Of a stretch of 56,191 nucleotides of DNA, positions 7,933-17,242 are shown piece after piece; the stretch's first letter is position 1; each line of letters begins with the position of its first letter. The stretch lies in assembly GCA_017639935.1 (NCBI GenBank), contig JAGFWP010000028.1:1-56191 (forward strand). The letters run 5' to 3'. The notes under the pieces were generated by a model. It did no database searches. It was not told where the DNA came from and saw nothing but the letters and a program-made list of their open reading frames with translations. The DNA is from Pelagibacteraceae bacterium (GTDB taxonomy: Bacteria; Pseudomonadota; Alphaproteobacteria; HIMB59; GCA-002718135). A program made the position numbers and the translations under genes.

Positions 7933-8826
7933 TTAAACCTGATAACCAACTTCAGTTAACATTCTATTAAGATATTTATAACCAATTTTAGCGTACTTAA
8001 GTGGATTTGCTTTTTTGGGATCCTGTTCAGCTTCCACTATCAGCCATTTTGAATATTTGTTGTCATGCAGAGTTTCAAATAATGGTTTGTAATTGATGCA
8101 GCCGTCTCCAGGTACAGTAAAAACTCCCTCTAAAAATGAATCCCTGAAACTTGAATCATTTGAAAGCGACCTATTTAATATTTCCTTTCTTATATCCTTA
8201 CAATGCACGTGATTAACTCGGCTAACATATTTTTTTAAAATCGATTCATAATCACCTTCAGCAAAAAGAATATGACCAGTATCAAAAAGTAGTGATGTTT
8301 TATCATCAGTATTATCAAGTAATCGATAAACATCTTGCTCTGATTGAATTATGGTCCCCATATGCTCGTGGTATGACATTGGCAATCCGATATCGGATAA
8401 TCTTTTTGAAATCTCAGAAATTTTATTACAATAATCATCCCACTCATTGTCTTTTAATATCGGCCTCTTGCTAAGTGGAATTATTGGCTCCCCCTGAATG
8501 GACCCGGAGACATCGGCGAATATAAAAACGGAAGAATTAATCAATTTATGTAATTCTATCTGATTTTGCATAGCTTGCCATTCTTCCTCGACACTTCTTT
8601 CATTTAAATGAGCCCCGTACCAACCACCCGGCATCTCAAGATTAAATTTATTCAATAGATATTTTATTGTGCCTGGATTTCTTGGAAATTTGCCCCCCAG
8701 TTCAATGCCCCTAAATCCTGCGGATCGTGCTTCAAATAAACAAGTTTCTATGGGGGTGTCTCCGCCAAGATCAGGCATGTCGTCATTGCTCCATGCTATG
8801 GGGGCTATTCCAAGATTGATTTTCAT
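7933..8826 (-). CDS. iolE: IolE-like inosose dehydratase (xylose isomerase-like TIM barrel)
   Basis: A 297-residue TIM-barrel protein with strong resemblance to 2-keto-myo-inositol dehydratase. It shows the IolE opening GIAPIAWSNDDMPDLGG (6-22), YHEHMGT (152-158), LLFDTGH (179-185, D182), HVHCKD (206-211), FTVPGDG and the C-terminal VEAEQDPKKANP. IolE removes water from scyllo-inosose in myo-inositol catabolism. One change is visible: classic IolE reads YHHHMGT where this has YHEHMGT, which alters a residue in the metal/active-site strand. The other iol genes (iolB, iolC, iolD) are not in the window, so the true substrate may be another cyclitol or keto-sugar. It converges with the aldolase 3 bp away and diverges from galM. 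Confidence 0.78.
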   Translation of the reverse strand: MKINLGIAPIAWSNDDMPDLGGDTPIETCLFEARSAGFRGIELGGKFPRNPGTIKYLLNKFNLEMPGGWYGAHLNERSVEEEWQAMQNQIELHKLINSSVFIFADVSGSIQGEPIIPLSKRPILKDNEWDDYCNKISEISKRLSDIGLPMSYHEHMGTIIQSEQDVYRLLDNTDDKTSLLFDTGHILFAEGDYESILKKYVSRVNHVHCKDIRKEILNRSLSNDSSFRDSFLEGVFTVPGDGCINYKPLFETLHDNKYSKWLIVEAEQDPKKANPLKYAKIGYKYLNRMLTEVGYQV

Positions 8827-8904
8827 AACTATTAGAATTTATCTACTAAACTTCAATATATAACAAAGAAAAAATATTATAAACAGATATTTGCTTTTTA
8901 TCAA

Positions 8905-9963
8905 ATGAGAATCAAAAAAGAAAAAATTGCGGATATAGAGAATCATCAAGTATACAAAATAACATTCACTAATAAAAATAATTATGTAATTAGTTTTTAT
9001 AATTTTGGCGGTTATATAAACAACATACTTATTCCTTATAATCATAATTTATATGAGCATGAAGATGTGTTGCTTGGCTATAGAAATTTTGAGGAATATA
9101 TAACAGATCGAAGTTATCTAAATTGTATTGTAGGCAGAGTTTGCGGACGCATTGCCAATGCTCAATTCAGTTTGAATGATCACATATATGAATTATCTTC
9201 AAATGATGGTCAGCATCATTTGCATGGCGGTCGATCTGGATTTAACAAAAAAGTATGGCACATAGATTCTTTAGATGAAAACTCGGAAGAAATATCTTGT
9301 GAACTTCATTACAAATCTACTCATTTAGAGGAAGGTTATCCTGGCAATCTTGAGTGTAGAACTAAATATATGCTTAATGATAACAATGAATTTATTATTC
9401 AATTTCACGCTACAACTGATCATGACACTCTTGTTAATTTAACGAACCACAATTACTGGAATTTTCATGGTCACAAAAAATTCTATCAAAAAATTTTGGG
9501 ACACTATCTTGAAATGCACGCCCATTCTTATTGCGAGATTGATAAAAATTTTATACCAACAGGAAGAATAAATGATGCAAATGAAATAAAATATGATTTT
9601 AGCAGTTTCAAAAAAATCGATAATTATGAATTAGAAGATGACGGCATTGACCTTTGTTATCTTGTTGAGAAATATGATGGCACACTAAAAAAGATCGCCT
9701 CACTCTATAGTGACAAAACTAAAATGGGGGTGAAAATTTTAAGCGACCAACCATGTGTCCAATTTTACACGGGGAATATGATGGAGCAATCATATAATGG
9801 AAAATTTAATAAAAATTATGGATATCAGCACGCGTTATGTCTTGAGCCACAATTATTCCCAAATGTTTTCAATCAGGAAAATATTAACAATGCAGTTTTG
9901 CATAATGATCAACAATATTCCTCAACTATAGTAATGAAATTGGGAAATAATTTTGATGAATAA
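8905..9963 (+). CDS. galM: aldose 1-epimerase (mutarotase)
   Basis: Interconverts alpha and beta anomers of aldoses in the cytoplasm. Family features: NFGGYINNIL near the start, GRVCGRIANAQF (78-89), HHLHGGRSGFN with H107, the acid H182 in TNHNYWNFHG, and the base E314 in CLEPQLFPN. The 352-residue length is normal and there is no signal peptide. It is divergent from the IolE-like gene with a 78-bp AT-rich spacer. It closes the carbohydrate island; ribF, 62 bp on, begins the housekeeping run. An anomer-converting enzyme here supports a reducing sugar as one substrate of the island (inference). Confidence 0.9.
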   Translation: MRIKKEKIADIENHQVYKITFTNKNNYVISFYNFGGYINNILIPYNHNLYEHEDVLLGYRNFEEYITDRSYLNCIVGRVCGRIANAQFSLNDHIYELSSNDGQHHLHGGRSGFNKKVWHIDSLDENSEEISCELHYKSTHLEEGYPGNLECRTKYMLNDNNEFIIQFHATTDHDTLVNLTNHNYWNFHGHKKFYQKILGHYLEMHAHSYCEIDKNFIPTGRINDANEIKYDFSSFKKIDNYELEDDGIDLCYLVEKYDGTLKKIASLYSDKTKMGVKILSDQPCVQFYTGNMMEQSYNGKFNKNYGYQHALCLEPQLFPNVFNQENINNAVLHNDQQYSSTIVMKLGNNFDE

Positions 9964-10025
9964 TTCTTATTTTATACTAATAGTCATAAAAAAATTAATT
10001 TAACTGCTTATCAAAAGACCAGTTC

Positions 10026-10958
10026 GTGCAAATACATAATATTCAATTGAATTCACAAACCAGTGTTGCAAATATCAATTTAGCCATTGGCAATTTTGAT
10101 GGCGTGCATTTAGGTCATCAAAAAATTATTGATGAATTAATTGAATATTCCAAAATAAAAAATTGTTCATCAGCAATATTAAGTTTCAAACCTCATCCAA
10201 GACAATTTTTTTCTGATGAATGTCGTAATTTTCAATTAATTACTGAGGAAGAAAAGATTTGCTTGTTAGATAAACAAGGCATTGACCATTATTTTTCCCT
10301 GTTATTTGACGAGAATATAGCATCAATGTCGCCAAAAGATTTTATTACTAAAATACTTGTAGAAAAGTTACACTCTAAGCACTTAATTGTGGGTTATGAC
10401 TTCAAATTTGGAAAAGAAAGAAAAGGCAATGCAAGTTTATTGCAAGAACAGTCCAAGACCCTTGGATTTGATACAAATGTTATTCAACCCATTACATCAA
10501 ACTATAACGCTGCTGTTTATTCATCATCACGAATCAGAGAATTCATCAGGGACGGCAATATGGAAAAAGCTAATTCATTCCTCGGAAGAAATTGGTCAAT
10601 GAAAGGCACTGTGATCAAAGGTGATAGAAGGGCAACCGCAATGAATTTTCCTACAGCTAATTTAGTTCCTGGAGAATTAATTCATCCAAAAAAAGGAGTG
10701 TATGCCATAAGAGCTAGATGCATAAATAAATGGAGTAATGGTATTGCAAATTTTGGTGAAAGACCAACGGTTGATGGGAAGAGATTATTGCTAGAAGCTC
10801 ATTTATTCGAGTTTAATCAAGATATATACGGTAAAGAATTGACTGTTGAATTTCTCACGTTTATTAGAGAAGAAAAAAAATTTGATAATTTTGCTTTACT
10901 TACCGAACAAGTTCAAAAGGATATTCAGTTAGTTAAATCTTATCACTCCGAACATTAA
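10026..10958 (+). CDS. ribF: bifunctional riboflavin kinase/FMN adenylyltransferase
   Basis: Makes FMN and FAD from riboflavin. The N-terminal nucleotidyltransferase domain has GNFDGVHLGHQ (about residues 22-32) and the SSSRIREF motif; the C-terminal kinase domain has GDRRATAMNFPTANL and GVYAIRA, with TVEFLTFIREEKKF at the end. The start is GTG at 10026; no in-frame ATG gives a full nucleotidyltransferase domain. The stop abuts the ileS ATG with no base between them, which is the widespread ribF-ileS-lspA arrangement. Confidence 0.95.
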   Translation: MQIHNIQLNSQTSVANINLAIGNFDGVHLGHQKIIDELIEYSKIKNCSSAILSFKPHPRQFFSDECRNFQLITEEEKICLLDKQGIDHYFSLLFDENIASMSPKDFITKILVEKLHSKHLIVGYDFKFGKERKGNASLLQEQSKTLGFDTNVIQPITSNYNAAVYSSSRIREFIRDGNMEKANSFLGRNWSMKGTVIKGDRRATAMNFPTANLVPGELIHPKKGVYAIRARCINKWSNGIANFGERPTVDGKRLLLEAHLFEFNQDIYGKELTVEFLTFIREEKKFDNFALLTEQVQKDIQLVKSYHSEH

Positions 10959-13736
10959 ATGGAATACAAAGATACAATATTTTTACCTAAGACATCTTTT
11001 GAGATGAGGGCAAATCTTCCTCAAAAAGAGCCGAAAATATTGGAGGAATGGGATAAGCAAAAAATTTTTAAACAATTAAGAGAAAAATCAAAAGGTAGAG
11101 AAAAGTTTGTTCTGCATGATGGTCCGCCGTATGCCAATGGGCATATTCATATGGGGACAGCCCTTAATAAAATTTTAAAAGATGTTGTTGTAAGAACACA
11201 GCAAATGACTGGCAAGGACTCGATCTATGTTCCTGGCTGGGATTGTCACGGACTGCCCATTGAATGGAAAATTGAAGAAGAGTATAGAAAAAACGGACGC
11301 AATAAAGATGATGTTCCAATTGTTCAATTCAGACAAGAATGCCGCGAATTTGCTGAAAAGTGGATAGATATTCAAAAGAAAGAATTTCGGCGACTTGGCG
11401 TTGAAGGTGACTGGGACAATCCATACCTGACTATGTCAAATGAAGCGGAAGCACAGATTGTCAGAGAACTTGGAAAATTTCTGCTTGATGAAAGTTTGTA
11501 TAAAGGGGCTAGGCCAGTCCTATGGTCAGTGGTAGAAAAGACCGCACTAGCAGATGCGGAGGTTGAATATAAAGATCATACATCAAACACAATCTACGTA
11601 AAATTTAAGGTTACAAAAAGTAACATTGAAGAACTGGTTGATAATGATATTTTAATATGGACTACAACGCCTTGGACAATACCCGGCAACAGAGCTTTGG
11701 CGTATAGCGCAGATCTTGAGTATGTTTTAATTCAAATAATGGAAATCAATGATTCAAGTATTGCAAAAGTTGGTGATAAAATAATGATCGCTAAAGATTT
11801 GCAAGATAGTGCGATGAAAGAAATTGGCGTTACCAAAACTAAAGTTATAAAAAATTTTTTAGGCAAAGAATTAAAGGATACCGAATGCAAACATCCGTTC
11901 AATAGCATTGGATATGATTTTGCCGTTAAAGTGCTTGAAGCTGATTTTGTCACCCTTGAACAAGGGACCGGAGTGGTTCATGTAGCTCCAGGACATGGCG
12001 CTGATGATTATAATTTAGGTATAAAAAATAATATTGAAATTGTTCAAACCGTTACCGATGAAGGCATATTTAATGAGTATGCGAAAGGTTTTGTTGGCGA
12101 ACATGTTTATAAGGTTGATCTAAAAATTGCTGAAAAATTGAAAGAATTAGATAGACTGGTTTATTTAGGAAAATTACGTCATAGTTACCCTCACTCTTGG
12201 AGATCAAAGGCGCCATTAATTTTTAGAAACACACCGCAATGGTTTATTTCCATGGATAAACAAAATTTACGAAAAAAAGCATTAAAATCAATTGATGAAA
12301 CTGTCTTTTATCCGGCCCAAGGACAAACTAGACTGAGATCTATGATAGAGACAAGACCTGATTGGTGCGTCTCAAGACAAAGGGTATGGGGGGTTCCCTT
12401 ACCCATTTTTGTCAACAAGAAAGACGACAAACCTTTAAGAGATGTCAATGTCATTAACCGGATTGCTGATATTTATGAAAAGGAGGGAAGTGATACATGG
12501 TTTACAAGTGACCCTAAGCGCTTCTTAGGGGATCAATATAACATTGAGGATTATGATCAAGTCAAGGATGTTGTTGAAGTGTGGTTTGATAGTGGTTCAA
12601 CACACGCGTTTTGTCTGGAAAAAAGAGAAGATTTAAAATGGCCGGCATCAATGTATCTTGAAGGAAGCGATCAACACCGGGGATGGTTTCATTCCTCCTT
12701 GTTAGAATCTTCTGGAACAAGAGGAAGGGCGCCTTATGAAAGCGTACTCACGCACGGATTTGTTGTTGATGGCAAGGGAAGAAAAATGTCTAAATCTCTT
12801 GGCAACGCTATGGCTCCTGATGATATTTTAAATAAATACGGAGTTGATATTTTGCGACTTTGGGTTGTGGCCTCTGATTATTATGATGATCTGAAATTAG
12901 ATAACGCTATTTTACAAGCCCAAACAGATTCATACAGAAGAATAAGAAATACTTTACGTTATTTAATTGGAAATTTATACGAATTTAAAGAAAATGAAAA
13001 AATAGATGTTGCTGAATTTCCAGAATTAGAGCAATTTATATTGCATCGTTTATGGGAGATAGATCAGACTATTCAAAATTGCATCTCATCCTATAATTTT
13101 CATTTAATGTTTACTACTTTACTTAATTTTTGTTCAAATGATTTATCGTCATTTTATTTTGATATTCGAAAAGATGCTATTTACTGTGATAGTTTTAACT
13201 CAAAAAAAAGACGAGCGGCAAGAACACTATTAGACATACTTTTTAATTATATAGTTCGATGGTTAGCTCCTTTTTTAGTATTTACATGTGAAGAAGTATG
13301 GAAGTCGAAAGGAAATGACTCAAGCATTCATTTGGAAGAATTTTTTAAAACGAATATAAAATTTAAAAATGATGTAATTGCAAAAAAATGGAAACAAGTT
13401 AAAGATGTCAGAAAGGTGATTACTGGCGCGTTGGAAGTGAAACGAGCTGACAAGACAATTGGATCAAGTTTAGAATCACATGTAGATATTTATTTATCCA
13501 AGGAAATTAACTCAATAATTGAAAATATAGATATGGCAGAAATAGCCATTACGTCTTCTTCAAACATTATGATTGGTGACAATCATTCATCAGGATTTAA
13601 CCTTGATGATATTAAGGGTGTTGTTGTTGATGTAAAAAAAGCAAAAGGCATAAAATGTAAAAGATGTTGGAAATTCAACAGTGAAATAAATTCAAGTGAT
13701 ATTTGTAAACGTTGCTCTTCTGCTATTAATAAATAG
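10959..13736 (+). CDS. ileS: isoleucyl-tRNA synthetase
   Basis: Class I aminoacyl-tRNA synthetase charging tRNA-Ile. The HIGH-type motif is HIHMG (62-66) and KMSKS is at 609-613. The CP1 editing domain carries WTTTPWTIPGN and GTGVVHVAPGHG-like segments, and the C-terminus has a zinc-finger CKRCWKF...CKRC. At 925 residues it is the bacterial type 1 form with the C-terminal zinc domain. It is contiguous with ribF upstream and 8 bp from lspA downstream. Confidence 0.97.
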   Translation: MEYKDTIFLPKTSFEMRANLPQKEPKILEEWDKQKIFKQLREKSKGREKFVLHDGPPYANGHIHMGTALNKILKDVVVRTQQMTGKDSIYVPGWDCHGLPIEWKIEEEYRKNGRNKDDVPIVQFRQECREFAEKWIDIQKKEFRRLGVEGDWDNPYLTMSNEAEAQIVRELGKFLLDESLYKGARPVLWSVVEKTALADAEVEYKDHTSNTIYVKFKVTKSNIEELVDNDILIWTTTPWTIPGNRALAYSADLEYVLIQIMEINDSSIAKVGDKIMIAKDLQDSAMKEIGVTKTKVIKNFLGKELKDTECKHPFNSIGYDFAVKVLEADFVTLEQGTGVVHVAPGHGADDYNLGIKNNIEIVQTVTDEGIFNEYAKGFVGEHVYKVDLKIAEKLKELDRLVYLGKLRHSYPHSWRSKAPLIFRNTPQWFISMDKQNLRKKALKSIDETVFYPAQGQTRLRSMIETRPDWCVSRQRVWGVPLPIFVNKKDDKPLRDVNVINRIADIYEKEGSDTWFTSDPKRFLGDQYNIEDYDQVKDVVEVWFDSGSTHAFCLEKREDLKWPASMYLEGSDQHRGWFHSSLLESSGTRGRAPYESVLTHGFVVDGKGRKMSKSLGNAMAPDDILNKYGVDILRLWVVASDYYDDLKLDNAILQAQTDSYRRIRNTLRYLIGNLYEFKENEKIDVAEFPELEQFILHRLWEIDQTIQNCISSYNFHLMFTTLLNFCSNDLSSFYFDIRKDAIYCDSFNSKKRRAARTLLDILFNYIVRWLAPFLVFTCEEVWKSKGNDSSIHLEEFFKTNIKFKNDVIAKKWKQVKDVRKVITGALEVKRADKTIGSSLESHVDIYLSKEINSIIENIDMAEIAITSSSNIMIGDNHSSGFNLDDIKGVVVDVKKAKGIKCKRCWKFNSEINSSDICKRCSSAINK

Positions 13737-13744
13737 TTTGTTTT

Positions 13745-14203
13745 GTGAATAAATTTTTTTTTATAATTTTTTTAACTATCATTGATTTTACAACAAAAAA
13801 AATTGTATTTAATTATCTTGCTTTAAATTCTTTTATACCCATTATTTATTTTTTAGATATAGCGCACATTCATAATTACGGAATTTCATTTGGTCTTTTT
13901 TCAGGATTAATACCTTCATGGGCGATTATACTAATTGGTTCTGTGATTACAGTTTTTTTGATTTATATGATGATAAAAACGTCTAATAAAATAGAAGAAT
14001 GGGGCTTGGCAGTTATTATAGCAGGGGCGCTTTCAAATATTGCTGACAGAGGAATGAATAATTATGTCTTGGATTTTATATATCTGCATTATAAAGACTT
14101 TTACTGGCCTGCTTTCAATTTTGCTGATATTTACATAACTTTTGGAGTATTAATGATTCTTTATCAAGTATTAAAAGAATTTAAAAAAAAGTTTATAAAA
14201 TAA
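13745..14203 (+). CDS. lspA: signal peptidase II (prolipoprotein signal peptidase)
   Basis: Inner-membrane aspartyl peptidase that cleaves the signal peptide of lipoproteins after lipid modification. There are four hydrophobic segments in 152 residues. The catalytic aspartates fit at D110 (YVLDFIY) and D128 (FNFADIY), following the conserved GALSNIADRG. The start is GTG at 13745. The stop overlaps the next start as TAATG. Its immediate neighbour is itself a predicted lipoprotein. Confidence 0.93.
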   Translation: MNKFFFIIFLTIIDFTTKKIVFNYLALNSFIPIIYFLDIAHIHNYGISFGLFSGLIPSWAIILIGSVITVFLIYMMIKTSNKIEEWGLAVIIAGALSNIADRGMNNYVLDFIYLHYKDFYWPAFNFADIYITFGVLMILYQVLKEFKKKFIK

Positions 14204-14748
14204 TGCTGCACAATAAAATATTTATTTTTATCATTATAATATTTGCTACTTTACTCAGTTCTTGCTCTAATATACGAGAAAGCGCCGGAGTGACAAGAAA
14301 ATCTATAGATGAGTACAAAGCAATAAAGAATCCACCATTAATTATTCCTCCTGATTTTAACCTTGTGGATCCAGATCAATTACAACAAAAAAACATTGAC
14401 GATGTTGAAAAAGAATTAGCTAAAGAAATTTTATTTGGCTTAGATGAAAAAGAACAAAATGCAGAGAAGCAACTTTCAACTATGAATGAAATATTATCAC
14501 AAGCAAATGCAACTGATGCTTCAAATGATATACGTAAAGAATTTGATCAGGAATTTGCTCAGGAAAAAAAGACAGATGGTGTTTTTCAGGTTGATTGGGA
14601 TAATGAAGACGAGGTGCTTGATGCCGTTAAGGAATCAGAAAGAATAAGAGAAAAGAATTTTAAAGGGGAGAATATTTCTAAGGGTGAAGTTCCAACAAAA
14701 ACTGAAAAAATTAAAGTTAAAAAGAAAAAACGTTTTTTCTTTTTTTAA
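14203..14748 (+). CDS. DUF3035 family lipoprotein (BamF-type)
   Basis: A 181-residue predicted lipoprotein. It has a hydrophobic signal ending in the lipobox LSSC with lipidated C21, then the DUF3035 hallmark PPLIIPPDFNLVDP. The rest is hydrophilic, Glu/Lys-rich and probably partly disordered or coiled. DUF3035 proteins are alphaproteobacterial and conserved next to lspA; some have been placed with the outer-membrane assembly machinery, but the role is not settled. The overlapping start with lspA (TAATG) suggests coupled expression. Confidence 0.8.
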   Translation: MLHNKIFIFIIIIFATLLSSCSNIRESAGVTRKSIDEYKAIKNPPLIIPPDFNLVDPDQLQQKNIDDVEKELAKEILFGLDEKEQNAEKQLSTMNEILSQANATDASNDIRKEFDQEFAQEKKTDGVFQVDWDNEDEVLDAVKESERIREKNFKGENISKGEVPTKTEKIKVKKKKRFFFF

Positions 14749-14754
14749 ATTATT

Positions 14755-15987
14755 ATGAAAAATATTATTGTTAAGTACCACAATGTGGACGTTAAAATTG
14801 TTTTAACAAAAAAAGATATTGAAATTGTTGATAATATTCAAAATGAAATTTTGAAAATGCCCGCCTTAAATATTACTTATAATGATGAGTTCCTGAATCA
14901 AGCAATTATAAACGCTAATTATTTTTCTAAAAATAAAAATCATTTTATGATTTTTGGTACTGGTGGGTCAAATTTGGGCTCTAAAGCATTAATCAATATA
15001 CTGCAAGGTATGGAAAAAAATAGGATTTCGTTTTATGACAACATTGACCCAATTGGCTTTAAATATTCAATAGAAAAAATTGATTTAAAAAAAACTGGAT
15101 TCATTATAATTTCAAAGTCAGGAGAGACACCTGAAACTTTAAGTCAATTTGCATCCTTAATTCAATTTTTTGATCAAGAAAATCAATTAGAAATTTTTTT
15201 AAAAAACTGTCTTATCATTACTGAAAACAAAACTAGCTCGCTAAGAGAAATTTCTAATCAATATAAATGCACAATACTAGATCATGAGGTTGACATAGGA
15301 GGTAGGTTTTCAGTTTTTTCAAATGTTGGAATGATACCAGCTATTATTGCGGGTATTGATGCAAAAAAAATCCATAATGGTGTTAAGGATGTATTGATTA
15401 AAGTAAAAGAAGGTTCTTTTGATGAACATTTGAAACTAGCAATATTGTTAACCTCAAATATGAATACGAATCAAATTAAGAATAGTGTTTTAATGACTTA
15501 CTCTGATGCTTTGTTTTATTTTGGAAAATGGTATATGCAATTGTGGGCAGAAAGTGTTGGAAAAGATGGCAAAGGCATTACACCAATGCATGCTGTTGGA
15601 ACAACAGATCAGCACAGTCAATTACAATTATACCTGGGAGGACCAAAGGATAAGTTTTTTTCTTTTATTACAACAAATCATTCTAAGCTTGGTTTAAAAA
15701 TTCATGAAAAAACCTTGAAATCTCTTAAAAACTCTTCATATTTAGCGGGTAAATTTATGGGCGATCTGATGCAGGCAGAACAACAAGCAACAATGGATAC
15801 ATTTAATCAAAATGGCTTGGCATTTAGAGAAATCAACTTGCCTAAAATTGATGAATTTTCATTAGGTCAATTAATGACGCTGAGTATGCTCGAGACAGTA
15901 GCCACTTGTTACTTTCTAGGAGTTAATCCATTTGATCAACCAGCCGTTGAGCTAGGAAAAATTCTTACGAAAAAATATCTAAGTTAA
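14755..15987 (+). CDS. pgi: glucose-6-phosphate isomerase, short form
   Basis: Interconverts glucose 6-phosphate and fructose 6-phosphate. Sugar-phosphate-binding motifs are present: GTGGSNLGSKA (about 62-72), ISKSGETPETL, DIGGRFSVFSNVG, and TTDQHSQLQLYLGGPKDKF with the catalytic His region. It has 410 residues, clearly shorter than the ~550-residue enterobacterial enzyme, as in several compact alphaproteobacterial and archaeal-like PGIs. It lies 6 bp after the lipoprotein gene. Its 3' end overlaps the convergent rsmD by 4 bp. Confidence 0.92.
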   Translation: MKNIIVKYHNVDVKIVLTKKDIEIVDNIQNEILKMPALNITYNDEFLNQAIINANYFSKNKNHFMIFGTGGSNLGSKALINILQGMEKNRISFYDNIDPIGFKYSIEKIDLKKTGFIIISKSGETPETLSQFASLIQFFDQENQLEIFLKNCLIITENKTSSLREISNQYKCTILDHEVDIGGRFSVFSNVGMIPAIIAGIDAKKIHNGVKDVLIKVKEGSFDEHLKLAILLTSNMNTNQIKNSVLMTYSDALFYFGKWYMQLWAESVGKDGKGITPMHAVGTTDQHSQLQLYLGGPKDKFFSFITTNHSKLGLKIHEKTLKSLKNSSYLAGKFMGDLMQAEQQATMDTFNQNGLAFREINLPKIDEFSLGQLMTLSMLETVATCYFLGVNPFDQPAVELGKILTKKYLS

Positions 15988-16553
15988 TCAATTAAGCGTA
16001 AAAAGGTAATTTTTGTTTTACCATAATATCGCTCATCTATATTTTTCATTGAATAAGGAAAATTAATTTTTGTTTTTTTTTCAGATTCTATAATAATGAT
16101 AGTGTCTTTTAATATTAAATTTGCTTTTAACAAATTATGTAAGATGTTTTCGAATGGCGCTAAAGTATAGGGTGGATCAATGAATATGACTGAAAGAGGA
16201 TTGTCTATTTCTTCAAAAAACGACTTTGTTATGTCTTTTTTTATAATTTTATAATTATTATACTCACATATTTTAAGGCAATTACTTTCTAAGGTTTCAA
16301 TAACCTCTTTAGCAATTTCATAAAAATAACAATATTTTGCCCCTCTTGAAATTGCTTCTAATCCAAGCGAGCCGCTTCCAGCAAAAAGATCTAAAAAGTA
16401 TCCATCAGAATATATGTCGCTTTTATTTTTTAGATTCTTGCTTTCTACTATCGAAAATATCGCCTCTCGCTTTTTTGACGAAGTTGGTCTTACATTTATT
16501 ATTGGGACATCAAGTTTTGCTTTTTTTTTGGAACCAGCGATTATATTTAACAT
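15984..16553 (-). CDS. rsmD: 16S rRNA m2G966 methyltransferase
   Basis: S-adenosylmethionine-dependent RNA methyltransferase modifying G966 of 16S rRNA. It has the SAM-binding FLDLFAGSGSLGLEA (about 48-62) and the catalytic FIDPPYT, plus the N-terminal RPTSSKKREAIFSI segment. The 189-residue length is typical. It overlaps the upstream rluB by 7 bp, which is a common alphaproteobacterial pairing, and converges with pgi. Confidence 0.93.
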   Translation of the reverse strand: MLNIIAGSKKKAKLDVPIINVRPTSSKKREAIFSIVESKNLKNKSDIYSDGYFLDLFAGSGSLGLEAISRGAKYCYFYEIAKEVIETLESNCLKICEYNNYKIIKKDITKSFFEEIDNPLSVIFIDPPYTLAPFENILHNLLKANLILKDTIIIIESEKKTKINFPYSMKNIDERYYGKTKITFLRLID

Positions 16554-17242
16554 AATTTAGAAGGAAGTTTTTTCACTTCTTGAATTTCCCCCATTTTTTG
16601 TTGGGATAATTTTATTGTACCATATTGAATTCTTATTAATTTAATAACGCTCCATTTAAAAAATTTACAAATATTTCTAATCTCTCTATTTTTACCTTCC
16701 TTTAGTTTGAAAATCACCCAGGTGTAAGGGTTTTGAAATTTTTCTATTTTAGCTGAGATTTTTTTATAATTAATTCCATATATCGATATATTTCTATTAA
16801 TTTGATTAATCATATTCGTTGTAATGTCCCCTTTCAAACACAGCCTGTAAACTCGAAGAACATTTGAACTTGGTAATTCGAGATTTCTGGCATAATCACC
16901 ATTATTTGTGAGTAAAAGCAAACCCTCACTCATAAAATCCAAACGGCCAATAGATATAACTCGTGGAAAATCATTTGGCAGAATGTCAAAAATAGTTTTT
17001 CTTTTTTGCGGGTCCTTATTGGTGCAAATTGTTCTGGGTGGTTTGTATATCTTCCACAATCTTATGTTGTTTTTAAGTTTAACTAATTTTTTTTCAATTA
17101 GTATTTTATCATTAGGGTTAACATTGACATTGGGTTTTTTACACAAGACATCATTAATATAAACCTTACCACTTAATATTAATTTTTCCGCGTCTCTTCT
17201 AGAACAGTATCCTGCATTTGAAATATATTTTGCAATTCTCAT
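16547..17242 (-). CDS. rluB: 23S/16S rRNA pseudouridine synthase (RluB/RsuA family)
   Basis: Isomerises a uridine to pseudouridine in rRNA. It has an N-terminal S4 RNA-binding domain (RIAKYISNAGYCSRRDAEKL) and then the catalytic domain with SIGRLDFMSEG, in which D102 is the catalytic aspartate. At 231 residues it is compact and lacks the long basic tail of many alphaproteobacterial RluBs. Its start overlaps the stop of the upstream amidotransferase by 4 bp (ATGA). RluB, RluE/F and RsuA cannot be separated with certainty from sequence alone; neighbouring rsmD and divergent tadA favour RluB. Confidence 0.9.
   Translation of the reverse strand: MRIAKYISNAGYCSRRDAEKLILSGKVYINDVLCKKPNVNVNPNDKILIEKKLVKLKNNIRLWKIYKPPRTICTNKDPQKRKTIFDILPNDFPRVISIGRLDFMSEGLLLLTNNGDYARNLELPSSNVLRVYRLCLKGDITTNMINQINRNISIYGINYKKISAKIEKFQNPYTWVIFKLKEGKNREIRNICKFFKWSVIKLIRIQYGTIKLSQQKMGEIQEVKKLPSKLC

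Noticed and set aside
8891..8904. FNR-like TTGCT-TTTT-ATCAA directly before galM
   Set aside because: One half-site is imperfect, it touches the start codon, and AT-rich DNA gives such matches by chance; kept out of the regulon argument.
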